Origin: Mesorhizobium sp.
Lineage (GTDB): Bacteria > Pseudomonadota > Alphaproteobacteria > Rhizobiales > Rhizobiaceae
DNA length: 64,000 nt
Assembly (NCBI RefSeq): GCF_004963255.1
Contig: NZ_SUGA01000015.1
Coordinates: forward strand, 1 to 64,000
Direction: 5' to 3'
The position numbers were made by a program, and so were the translations under genes. The notes under the pieces were generated by a model that saw only the letters and a list, made by a program, of their open reading frames with translations, made no database searches and was not told where the DNA came from. Position 1 is the first letter of the stretch. Each line of letters starts with the position of its first letter. Shown here piece after piece: positions 17,626-24,988 of this stretch.

Positions 17626-18330
17626 CTACCCGCCGATATAGAGGTTGAACAGGCCGTGCTCGTCGGCGAGCCTGGCCGGCGGTCCGTCATAGCGCAGCGT
17701 GCCCGAGCTCACGACATAGACGCGGTCGGCGAAGCGCAGCGCCTGCTTGGCGTTCTGCTCGACCACCAGCAACGTCAGCCCTTGCGCCTTCAGCTCACCG
17801 ATGAAATCGAAGATGCGCGCCACGATCTTGGGCGCGAGCCCCAGCGACGGCTCGTCGAGCAACAACAGCTTCGGCCGCGACATCAGCGAGCGGGCGATCG
17901 CCAGCATCTGCTGCTCGCCACCCGAAAGCGTGCCGGCCGCCTGGCCGTAGCGCTCGGAAAGGACCGGGAACAGCGACAGGAACCGATCGATGTCCTGGCG
18001 CACGCCGGCAGGGTCGCGCCTTGTCGCGGCCCCCAGCCGCAGGTTCTCGCCGACGCTGAGATTGGCAAAGATGTGCCGGCCTTCCGGCGTCGAGGTCAGC
18101 CCGGCGCGGATGCGGTCCTCGGTGCGGACATGCGAGATGTCCTTGCCGTCAAGCACGATGCGCCCCGAAGCCGGCGTGACCAGCCCGGTCAGCGCGTTGA
18201 TGGTCGAGCTTTTGCCGGCGCCGTTGGGTCCGAGCAGGGCGACCAGCTCGCCCTGCCCGACCTCGAGCGACAGCTCGCGCACCGCCGTGACGGCGCCATA
18301 GCGCACGACAAGCTTCTCGACCTTCAGCAC
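17626..18330 (-). CDS. LIV-type ABC transporter ATPase (LivF-like)
   Basis: A 234-residue ATPase. Walker A GPNGAGKSS near residue 37, signature LSGGEQQMLAIARSL near 135, Walker B LLLLDEPSLGLAP near 155 and the switch His in VVEQN region mark a complete nucleotide-binding domain. It would work with the LivG-like subunit from the head of the operon. Confidence 0.92.
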   Translation of the reverse strand: MLKVEKLVVRYGAVTAVRELSLEVGQGELVALLGPNGAGKSSTINALTGLVTPASGRIVLDGKDISHVRTEDRIRAGLTSTPEGRHIFANLSVGENLRLGAATRRDPAGVRQDIDRFLSLFPVLSERYGQAAGTLSGGEQQMLAIARSLMSRPKLLLLDEPSLGLAPKIVARIFDFIGELKAQGLTLLVVEQNAKQALRFADRVYVVSSGTLRYDGPPARLADEHGLFNLYIGG

Positions 18331-18345
18331 GTCTTCCCGCCCCGC

Positions 18346-19500
18346 TTAGTTCAGTGCCGGAACGAAGGTCGGCGGCGTGTCGGTGATCAGCACCCGCTTG
18401 CCGTCGGCAAAGCCCATCACCGGAACGGCCTTGACCGGATAGCCCTTCTTCTCGGCGAAGGAGATCGTCGGCGCTGTGGTGCCCGGATAACCGCCGGGAG
18501 CGCGGATCGCCTCGCGCAAGGCGGCGGGGTCGACGGTGCCGGCCTTCTTCGCCGCTTCATAGCTGATCTGCACCATGTCGGCGCCGAGCGCGTCGAAGAT
18601 GCCGTTGATCTTGTAGCCGTCGGCCTTGCACTGGGCGAGGAACTTGTCGATCGGGCCGCCGACGCCGGTCGCGCCATGGGTCGCGAACATCACCTTTTCC
18701 AGCGATTTCGGATCGCCGACGGTGCCTTCCAGCGACTTGTCGTCGAAGGCGTCGCAGCCGGCCACCCAGCCGTCATAGCCATTGGCGCGCAATTGCCGGA
18801 TCAGGATGCCGACATCGGGCAGCACGGCGCAGATATGGATGGCGTCCGGCTTCTGCGGCAGCGCCTTGATCGAGGCGATCTGCGGCGACCAGTCGGTGGT
18901 GCCGTAGGAATAGTTGAACTTGCCGACCACCTTGCCGCCGAGATGCTCGAACACCTCGCCGAACCATTCCGGCAGCTTCTCCGAGTAGGACCCGGCGTCG
19001 GGCGAAACCATCAGCGCCACGGTGCGCGCACCCTTGCCGTAAAGCGCGTTGGCGGTGGCTGAGGCATTGATCGGATCGGGCACCGCCCCGGCGATGAAAT
19101 TGTCGAGCCCGGCCTGCTGCATCTCGAGCTGCGTGTTCGGCGCCGAGAACACGGTGGCGCCGTAAGGCTGCGCGGTCTGCGACATCGGGATGAGAGCATC
19201 CGGGAACGGCACGCCGGTGATGACCTGCGCGCCGGCATCGAGGAATTTCTGGCCGAGCGAGACCGAAAGCTGCGGATCGGACCGGTTGTCCTCGATCATC
19301 AGCTCGACCTTGGGGTCGTTGGCGCCGGCAGCCTTGTTCAGCCTGTCGGCCATGCAGCGCGCGCCCTCGGCTTCGCTATAGGGTGCGTAGGCGCCGGTCA
19401 TGGCGACCGCAAGGCCGATCTTGAGATCCGCCGCGCCCGCATGCCCTGCCTGCAGCAGCCCCGCGGTCAGCACCGCTGCTCCCAGCAAAATCTTTTCCAT
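18346..19500 (-). CDS. LIV-type ABC transporter substrate-binding protein
   Basis: A 384-residue periplasmic binding protein with a signal peptide (MEKILLGAAVLTAGLLQAGH, cleaved near AGAADLK). The mature start LKIGLAVAMTGAYAPYSEAE and the ligand-lobe segment LMIEDNRSDPQLSVSLGQKF are typical of type I periplasmic binding proteins for amino acids and amides. GGAGG lies about seven bases before the ATG at 19500. Ligand unknown; the neighbouring ligase and oxidoreductases suggest an amine or amino acid derivative. Confidence 0.88.
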   Translation of the reverse strand: MEKILLGAAVLTAGLLQAGHAGAADLKIGLAVAMTGAYAPYSEAEGARCMADRLNKAAGANDPKVELMIEDNRSDPQLSVSLGQKFLDAGAQVITGVPFPDALIPMSQTAQPYGATVFSAPNTQLEMQQAGLDNFIAGAVPDPINASATANALYGKGARTVALMVSPDAGSYSEKLPEWFGEVFEHLGGKVVGKFNYSYGTTDWSPQIASIKALPQKPDAIHICAVLPDVGILIRQLRANGYDGWVAGCDAFDDKSLEGTVGDPKSLEKVMFATHGATGVGGPIDKFLAQCKADGYKINGIFDALGADMVQISYEAAKKAGTVDPAALREAIRAPGGYPGTTAPTISFAEKKGYPVKAVPVMGFADGKRVLITDTPPTFVPALN

Positions 19501-19541
19501 TCTACCCCTCCTTCCTCTCATTGTGGTTGTTCTTCCGGCCC

Positions 19542-20267
19542 TCAGGCTGTTTCCGACTGCCCGACATAGACCTCGATGACGCGCGGATCGCGCCACACGT
19601 CTTCCGTCTCGCCCGAAGCGATCACCTGGCCCTGGTCCATCACGCAAAGCCGGTCGCAGAGCCGGTTGATGAAGCGCAGATCGTGATCGATGACGATGGT
19701 CGCGCAGCCGACGTCGCGGCGAATGCCCTCGATCGCCATCGCCAGCGTCTCCGACTCGGCCTCATTGAGTCCGGCCGCCGGTTCGTCGAGCAGCAGAAGC
19801 GACGGCCCCAGCGCCAGCGCGCGGGCGATCTCGAGCCGGCGCTGGCTGCCATAGGGCAGCGTTCCGGCCGGGCTTTCGGCGAAGCCCGCCAGCTCATATT
19901 GCTGCAGCAGCTGATCGACGCCGATCCGCTTGGCGGCATCGGGGCGTACGGCGCGGCAGGTGATATGCGCGACCTCGACATTCTGGCGCACCGTCAGATC
20001 CTTGAACAGCCTGATGGTCTGGAAGGTGCGGCCGACCCCTGCCCGCGCGCAATGCTCCGGGCCGCGGCCTGTGATCTCCTCGCCCGCCAGGCGCACGCTG
20101 CCGCTGTCCGGCTTGAGCACGCCGGAGATGGCGTTGACGAGCGTCGACTTGCCAGCGCCGTTCGGACCGATGAGACCGAGGATCTCGCCGGCCTCGCAGC
20201 TCAGCGAGGCGCTGCGCAACGCCTGCACGCCGCCGAATGTCTTGCTGACTGCCTCAACCGACAGCAT
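19542..20267 (-). CDS. LIV-type ABC transporter ATPase (LivG-like)
   Basis: A 241-residue ATPase with Walker A GPNGAGKSTLVNAI near residue 35, the LivG-specific GVGRTFQTIRLFKDLTV stretch near 80-96, and Walker B LLLLDEPAAGLNEAES near 155-170. The signature is degenerate (PYGSQRRLEIARAL), common in LivG. It is the first gene of the transporter operon and its leader holds a candidate operator at 20358. Confidence 0.92.
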   Translation of the reverse strand: MLSVEAVSKTFGGVQALRSASLSCEAGEILGLIGPNGAGKSTLVNAISGVLKPDSGSVRLAGEEITGRGPEHCARAGVGRTFQTIRLFKDLTVRQNVEVAHITCRAVRPDAAKRIGVDQLLQQYELAGFAESPAGTLPYGSQRRLEIARALALGPSLLLLDEPAAGLNEAESETLAMAIEGIRRDVGCATIVIDHDLRFINRLCDRLCVMDQGQVIASGETEDVWRDPRVIEVYVGQSETA

Positions 20268-20357
20268 CGGTCATTTCTCCCATTCCGGCCGCTGGCTGTT
20301 CTCCTGTCGGCCGGTCAAAAGGATGCTAGTCCTCCGACTTTTCCATAACAAGTATTT

Positions 20358-20377
20358 TTTTCCATTTTAGAAAAATT
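20358..20377. promoter_or_regulatory. Candidate operator, site 1
   Basis: TTTTCCATTTTAGAAAAATT in the AT-rich leader of the transporter operon matches 17 of 20 bases of the site at 23407. A further TTTTCCAT lies about 19 bp upstream in transcription-independent orientation (20339-20346). The likely binder is the XRE-cupin regulator encoded next door. Confidence 0.55.
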
Positions 20378-20404
20378 CTTGAACGGAAGGTCGTAGCGCG
20401 TCGG

Positions 20405-20989
20405 TCAGACGCCTGCTCCTGGCGCCAGCCCGTCGCGCGGCACCGTGTTCGACATCAGCATGATGACGGGCTCGTCACCGAGCGCGACATAGGCGTGCTG
20501 CATCTCGCCGTCGAACAGGATGCTGTCGCCTGGCTGCAGCACGGTCGGGTCGTAATGGAGCGTGTGCAATTGCAGGCTGCCGCTCAGCACATGGATGAAC
20601 TCCTCACCCGAATGGCTGCGCCAGCCGCCGTTTTCCTCAAAACTTCTCGCGCGTAGCGTGACGCGCCAGAAAATGTTGGTCTTGTCGCGGAAATCGCTGC
20701 ACAAGACCTCGAATTCCATGGCGTTGCCTTCATGCAGAATGCCGCTGCCGGCGCGCGTGATCGAGCGGCGCGCCTGCGGTCCCGGCTTCGGGCTGAACAG
20801 GAAGGAGGCCACCGGCACATGCAGCACGCCGGCTATCATCAGCGCGATGTCGACGGTCAGTCTGGCCTTGCCGTTCTCCAGCTTCGACAGCTGCGAAACG
20901 GAAAGGCCGGAGCGCTCGCTGAGGTCGCGCAAGGTGATGTTCTGCTGCTTGCGCGCATCGCGGATCTTGCTACCCACATTGCCTTGCAT
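20405..20989 (-). CDS. XRE-family regulator with cupin sensor domain
   Basis: A 194-residue transcription factor. Residues about 8-62 form a helix-turn-helix (IRDARKQQNITLRDLSERSG then LSVSQLSKLENGKARLTV). Residues about 110-185 form a cupin barrel with EFIHVLSGSLQLHTLHY and LQPGDSILFDGEMQHAY, likely the ligand pocket. This is the PuuR-like layout that controls amine and amino acid catabolism. The ATG at 20989 is the best start though its ribosome site is weak. It follows the amidohydrolase gene and precedes the transporter operon it may control. Confidence 0.85.
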   Translation of the reverse strand: MQGNVGSKIRDARKQQNITLRDLSERSGLSVSQLSKLENGKARLTVDIALMIAGVLHVPVASFLFSPKPGPQARRSITRAGSGILHEGNAMEFEVLCSDFRDKTNIFWRVTLRARSFEENGGWRSHSGEEFIHVLSGSLQLHTLHYDPTVLQPGDSILFDGEMQHAYVALGDEPVIMLMSNTVPRDGLAPGAGV

Positions 20990-21027
20990 CGTCCACGCCC
21001 TTGGCTGTCGTGTTTCCAATTCGACAA

Positions 21028-21100
21028 GCTCTAGAACATGATGCTGAAAGGTGTGAAGCGGTTTTCGGACGACATCATGCCCCATTTCTTGATTTTGAGG
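21028..21100. repeat. Rhizobial intergenic palindrome, copy 5
   Basis: CATGATG ... CATCATG flank GAAAGGTGTGAAGCGG and TTTTCGG, the same core as the other copies. It lies between the amidohydrolase and regulator genes and may lower read-through into the regulator. Confidence 0.7.
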
Positions 21101-21126
21101 CGGCGCGCCCTTTGAGCGCCCAGCCT

Positions 21127-21966
21127 TTAGACGGCTACGGCTGACTGCGGCCATAGGGATATTGCGACGGTGGCAAAAGCAGCCTCGAGGGTGCGGCTGA
21201 TACGTTCGAATGTTTCGGAATCGGCCAGGAGATCGTTGCGGACCTCGAGATAGAGGCAGGGCCGGCCCTGCTGCAGCCCATGCCGGTTCAGCGTGTAGCC
21301 CACGGCCTGGCGCCAGTCGTAGGGTTCGTTGTCGCCGATCCTGAAGCCTGCTTCCGTGCCCTGGGTCCTGAGCGTTTTCAGCACCGAGTTCACGAAGGGC
21401 GACTGTTCCCGCCACAGCACGCCGATATCGACATCGCGCCTCACCCCGCCCATCACCGGCGTGAAGGAGTGCACCGAAATCAGCGCGCGCCTGCCGGCGG
21501 CGGCTTCGATGATCGCCCGTTCGACCGGCGCCCAGGCGACAAGCTTGCGCAGCCTCGCATCCGCCGCTTCGACGGCGAGATTGCCCGGCACCGGGATGCC
21601 CCCGAGATCCGGCCGCATGAAGTCCCACTCATCGGCGGGGCGGTTATAGTCGAGGAACAGCCGCGAATAGCGCGCGATGACGGCCGGCGCGCGCAGTGTT
21701 CGCGAGAGCCGCCGTGTGAGCGCATCGACCCCGATGTCGACCGCGAAATGCGTGCCCAGATAGGGCTCCGCCAGGCCAAGATCTCGCCACGGCCCCGGCA
21801 CGACATTGCCGGCATGCTCGGCGATCAGGAGATAGGGGCTGGCTGCATCCGGCAGCAACCGTTCCACGCCGGCCGCTGCAAGCGCCGCGACGGCCGCATC
21901 GCCCAGCTTTTCAAGGTCCCGCACGACCGGATGCCCTTGGCGCTCAGGCGATGACAGAGCGGACAT
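21127..21966 (-). CDS. N-formylglutamate amidohydrolase family enzyme
   Basis: A 279-residue zinc-type hydrolase. Family motifs: LLIAEHAGNVVP near residue 46, HFAVDIGVDALTRRLS near 73, SRLFLDYNRP near 100, ISVHSFTPVM near 163 and CLYLEVRNDLL near 237. The named reaction releases formate and glutamate from N-formylglutamate in histidine breakdown, but no hut gene is nearby. In this setting it may instead cleave an N-acyl-amino acid or gamma-glutamyl product. It overlaps the aldehyde dehydrogenase gene by 23 bp, so the two are coupled. Confidence 0.8.
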   Translation of the reverse strand: MSALSSPERQGHPVVRDLEKLGDAAVAALAAAGVERLLPDAASPYLLIAEHAGNVVPGPWRDLGLAEPYLGTHFAVDIGVDALTRRLSRTLRAPAVIARYSRLFLDYNRPADEWDFMRPDLGGIPVPGNLAVEAADARLRKLVAWAPVERAIIEAAAGRRALISVHSFTPVMGGVRRDVDIGVLWREQSPFVNSVLKTLRTQGTEAGFRIGDNEPYDWRQAVGYTLNRHGLQQGRPCLYLEVRNDLLADSETFERISRTLEAAFATVAISLWPQSAVAV

Positions 21967-23368
21967 GATAGGCCTTCGCCGCCGTCGCCTCGATCAGGCC
22001 AGCGCGTCCATTGGTGCGTCCGAGACCGGAATTCTTGATGCCGCCCCAGGGCAGATAGAGGTCCGCGTGGTCGCAGCGGTTGAGATAGACCGTGCCGGCC
22101 TCGACCTCGTCGAGCAAGGTCACGCCGCGCTCGACATCGCGCGTCCAGATAGAGGCGCTGAGGCCGTAGTCGCTATCGTTCATCAGCCGGATCGCCTCGT
22201 CGTCGCCGCCGACCGCCTGAACGCAGGCCACCGGCCCGAACAGCTCGTCACGCATGATCTGCATGCTGTGATCGACGCCGGTCAGCACCTCCGGCGCGAC
22301 ATAGGCGGTTCCGAGGCTTGCCGCCTTGAGGGCGCCATCTGGCGGCATCAGGCGCTTCGCCCCTGCTCGCACTGCGCTTTCGGTGAGGCCGCGGATGGTG
22401 TCGGCGGCAACTCCGCGCACCACCGGGCCGACCATCGGCTTTTCGCCGATCGGATGGCCGATCGACCATTTCGCCGTCTCGGCGACCAGCGCCTCGACGA
22501 AACGGTCATGGATCGAGCGATCGACATAGATGCGCTCGACCGAGCAGCAGGACTGGCCAGCGTTGGAATAGGTGCCTTCGGCGATCAGCGGAACCGCCGC
22601 TTCGAGATCGGCGTCGGAGCGCACATAGGTCGGATCCTTGCCGCCGAGTTCCAGATGCACCTGGGTGAAGGTGCCGGCGGCGGCCGCATGCACGCGCCGG
22701 CCGCCATTGACCGAGCCGATGAAGTTGACGGCGTTGAGGACGCCGGAAGCGATCAGCCGCTCGGCGTCCGGATGATCAAGATGCAGGCTCTGGAACACGC
22801 CTTCTGGTCCGCCGGCCGCGCGGAAAGCCTCCTCGGCAAGCTCCGCGATCAACGGCGTCTGCGGCGAATGCTTGAAGATCACCACATTGCCTGCCGCAAG
22901 AGGCGACGTGACCAGGTAGCCGAGCATGGCGGTCGGATAGTTCCAGGCGCAGATCGACAGATGCAGACCGCCGGCCATCGGCTTGGCGTAGCGGCGGATG
23001 CTCTCATCCGAGGGATACGGCATGTCGGCCAAGGTCTCCGGGGCAGCGCCTGCAAGCAGTTCGCCGATCAGGGCCAAGCGGGGCGTCTCGTCGGCCTGCC
23101 ACAAGGGCCTGCCGATCTGCCACGCCACCGCTTCGGCAAGCGGGACGGCGCGCGCCTTCATCTCCTCGCCGAAGCGCAGAAGGATCGCCAGGCGCTCGGC
23201 CAGCGGCGTGCGCCGCCAGCCCGGCAACGCCGCGCGAGCGCGGGCGACCGCGGCCTCGATCGCCGCGCCGTCGGCATAGTTTCGCGTGGCGTAGATAGAG
23301 CCGTCGACAGGAGAGGTCACCGAGAAGGTCCGCGCGCCGGAATGCAGGTTCATGGTCTTGGAATCCAC
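21944..23368 (-). CDS. Aldehyde dehydrogenase
   Basis: A 474-residue NAD(P)-dependent enzyme with full active-site set: ICAWNYPTAMLGYLV near 139 (cofactor-binding Asn), VNFIGSVNGGRR near 217, general base Glu in VHLELGGKDPTY near 240, catalytic Cys in SNAGQSCCSVERIY near 275, and ELFGPVACVQ near 370. It would oxidise an aldehyde made from the imported substrate. GTG at 23368 is used; the ATG at 23353 is equally possible, and neither has a strong ribosome site. It shares a control region with the divergent SDR gene. Confidence 0.88.
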   Translation of the reverse strand: MDSKTMNLHSGARTFSVTSPVDGSIYATRNYADGAAIEAAVARARAALPGWRRTPLAERLAILLRFGEEMKARAVPLAEAVAWQIGRPLWQADETPRLALIGELLAGAAPETLADMPYPSDESIRRYAKPMAGGLHLSICAWNYPTAMLGYLVTSPLAAGNVVIFKHSPQTPLIAELAEEAFRAAGGPEGVFQSLHLDHPDAERLIASGVLNAVNFIGSVNGGRRVHAAAAGTFTQVHLELGGKDPTYVRSDADLEAAVPLIAEGTYSNAGQSCCSVERIYVDRSIHDRFVEALVAETAKWSIGHPIGEKPMVGPVVRGVAADTIRGLTESAVRAGAKRLMPPDGALKAASLGTAYVAPEVLTGVDHSMQIMRDELFGPVACVQAVGGDDEAIRLMNDSDYGLSASIWTRDVERGVTLLDEVEAGTVYLNRCDHADLYLPWGGIKNSGLGRTNGRAGLIEATAAKAYHVRSVIA

Positions 23369-23406
23369 CCAAAAGGAAAGCCGTCAATCGCGGCACGATA
23401 TCGCGA

Positions 23407-23426
23407 TTTTCCATTTTGGCAAATTT
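23407..23426. promoter_or_regulatory. Candidate operator, site 2
   Basis: TTTTCCATTTTGGCAAATTT lies in the divergent spacer between the aldehyde dehydrogenase and SDR genes and matches 17 of 20 bases with site 1 at 20358. An inverted ATGGAA half-site follows at 23443. One factor could thus control both directions. Confidence 0.55.
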
Positions 23427-23510
23427 TTTCGAATACGGCTTGATGGAATTTTTGTCCGCCCCTATTGTCCCGCCATCGCGCCTTGGCGCCAACATCGAGA
23501 GGGGTGACGG

Positions 23511-24269
23511 ATGGTCGTCTTTGATTTCACCGGCAGGCATGCGGTGGTGGCCGGCGCGGGCGGAGGCATGGGCGAGGCTATCGCGCTTGCGTTGCTCGAT
23601 GCCGGCGCTTCCGTCACCGCCATCGATGTGAAAACACGTCCGGCCTCGCTTGCCGGTTATGACGATCGCCTGACCTTCGCGCAGGGCGACCTGACCGACG
23701 CCGCTTTCGTCGAACAGGTCATCGGCGCCGCCGGCCGCGAGCGCGGCGGCATCGACTATCTCGCCAATGTCGCCGGCGTGCTGTGGTTCGGCCGCGACAA
23801 GTCGGCGCTCGACATGGATCTCGGCGTCTGGGACGACGTCTTCAACATCAACCTGAAATCCTTCGTGCACACGGCGCGCGCAGTCGTTCCCCATATGCGC
23901 GCCGGCGGGCGCGGCGGCGCCATGGTGCATTTCTCGACCATCCAGTGGTATCGCGGCGATCCCAACCCGCAGGATGCCTATCAGGCCTCGAAGGCCGGCG
24001 TGTGCGCGTTGTCCAAGTCGCTCGCCATGCAGCTTGCCGCCGAGCGCATCCGCTCGAACGCGATCTGCCCCGGCATGGCGCTGACGCCGCTGCAGGCACG
24101 CTGGGACACCGAGGAAAAACGCGCCGCCGTGGCGAGCTACGCGCCGCTCGGCCGCATCGGCACGCCGCAGGACATGGCCAATGCCACGCTCTTCCTGCTC
24201 TCCGACGCCGCGAGCTACATCACCGGCATCGAGCTCGCCGTCGATGGCGGCCTGTTGATGCGGATGTAA
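23511..24269 (+). CDS. Short-chain dehydrogenase/reductase of the catabolic island
   Basis: A 252-residue SDR. The cofactor loop is AGAGGGMGEAI near residue 15, Asp in TAIDVKT suggests NAD, ANVAGVL replaces the usual NNAG near 86, the active-site Ser is in VHFSTIQWY near 142 and the catalytic YQASK near 157. C-terminal GIELAVDGGLLMRM is typical. AGAGGGG precedes the ATG. It is read divergently from the aldehyde dehydrogenase gene, with which it shares a control region. It probably makes or reduces the carbonyl intermediate. Confidence 0.87.
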   Translation: MVVFDFTGRHAVVAGAGGGMGEAIALALLDAGASVTAIDVKTRPASLAGYDDRLTFAQGDLTDAAFVEQVIGAAGRERGGIDYLANVAGVLWFGRDKSALDMDLGVWDDVFNINLKSFVHTARAVVPHMRAGGRGGAMVHFSTIQWYRGDPNPQDAYQASKAGVCALSKSLAMQLAAERIRSNAICPGMALTPLQARWDTEEKRAAVASYAPLGRIGTPQDMANATLFLLSDAASYITGIELAVDGGLLMRM

Positions 24270-24295
24270 GCCCTGACGACCGCCGAACGGCGGCG

Positions 24296-24988
24296 TCAGG
24301 CAGCAGCGGCCGTCCCCTGGATCGCCCTGCCCCAGTCGAGCAGCGGCTTGGCGCGAAGCGTGAAGTCGACGAGATCGTCGACCAGCGCCGGCGAATGGAT
24401 CGTCGCCGGATCGATGTCGTGCCGGACCACGAAATGCCGGTTGCGCACCGCTTGGGCGAGATCCTCGTCGGCGACGTGCTCGAAACCGCGCGGCGCCCGC
24501 TTCAGGCGATCTTCCGCATCGAGTTCCAGCCCGGCCTTCTTGAGCGACGAGACCATGGCGCGGAACGCGGCCGGCTTGGTGACGATCGCCTTGCGCATGG
24601 CCTGCAGCAGTTCGGGCGCCGGCTGCCACCAGGCAACTCCGGCGAAGCAGCGCTCGAGCCCGATGTGCACATAGAAGACGCCCTGCTCCATCTTGGTGCC
24701 GTCGGGCGAAAGGATCGCCGAGAGATGCCGGTTGTAGGGCCGCTTGTCCTTGGAGAAGCGCACGTCGCGATTGATGCGGAACAGCGACCTCTTGCGGTCG
24801 CCGCGCAAGCCGAGCTTGGCTGCTTCGAAGCGCGTGGTGAGCGTCTCGACGAGATCGCAGAACGGCCCATGCAACTCGCTGTCGAAGAGGTCGCGATTCT
24901 CTTGGAACCATTCCCGGCTCTGGTGGAAATCGAGCGCCTTCAGGAATGGAATGGCCTTCGGCCCGAACCCCTTGAACGCGCCGGTCAT
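24296..24988 (-). CDS. DUF2461 family protein
   Basis: A 230-residue protein of the DUF2461/TIGR02453 family. Landmarks are the N-terminal FLKALDFHQSREWFQENRD, the RSLFRINRDVRFSKDKRPYN core near 70-90 and the C-terminal FTLRAKPLLDWGRA. No catalytic role is established for the family. Its ATG overlaps the ligA stop by one base (TGATG), so it is the last gene translated from the ligA message. Confidence 0.82.
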   Translation of the reverse strand: MTGAFKGFGPKAIPFLKALDFHQSREWFQENRDLFDSELHGPFCDLVETLTTRFEAAKLGLRGDRKRSLFRINRDVRFSKDKRPYNRHLSAILSPDGTKMEQGVFYVHIGLERCFAGVAWWQPAPELLQAMRKAIVTKPAAFRAMVSSLKKAGLELDAEDRLKRAPRGFEHVADEDLAQAVRNRHFVVRHDIDPATIHSPALVDDLVDFTLRAKPLLDWGRAIQGTAAAA

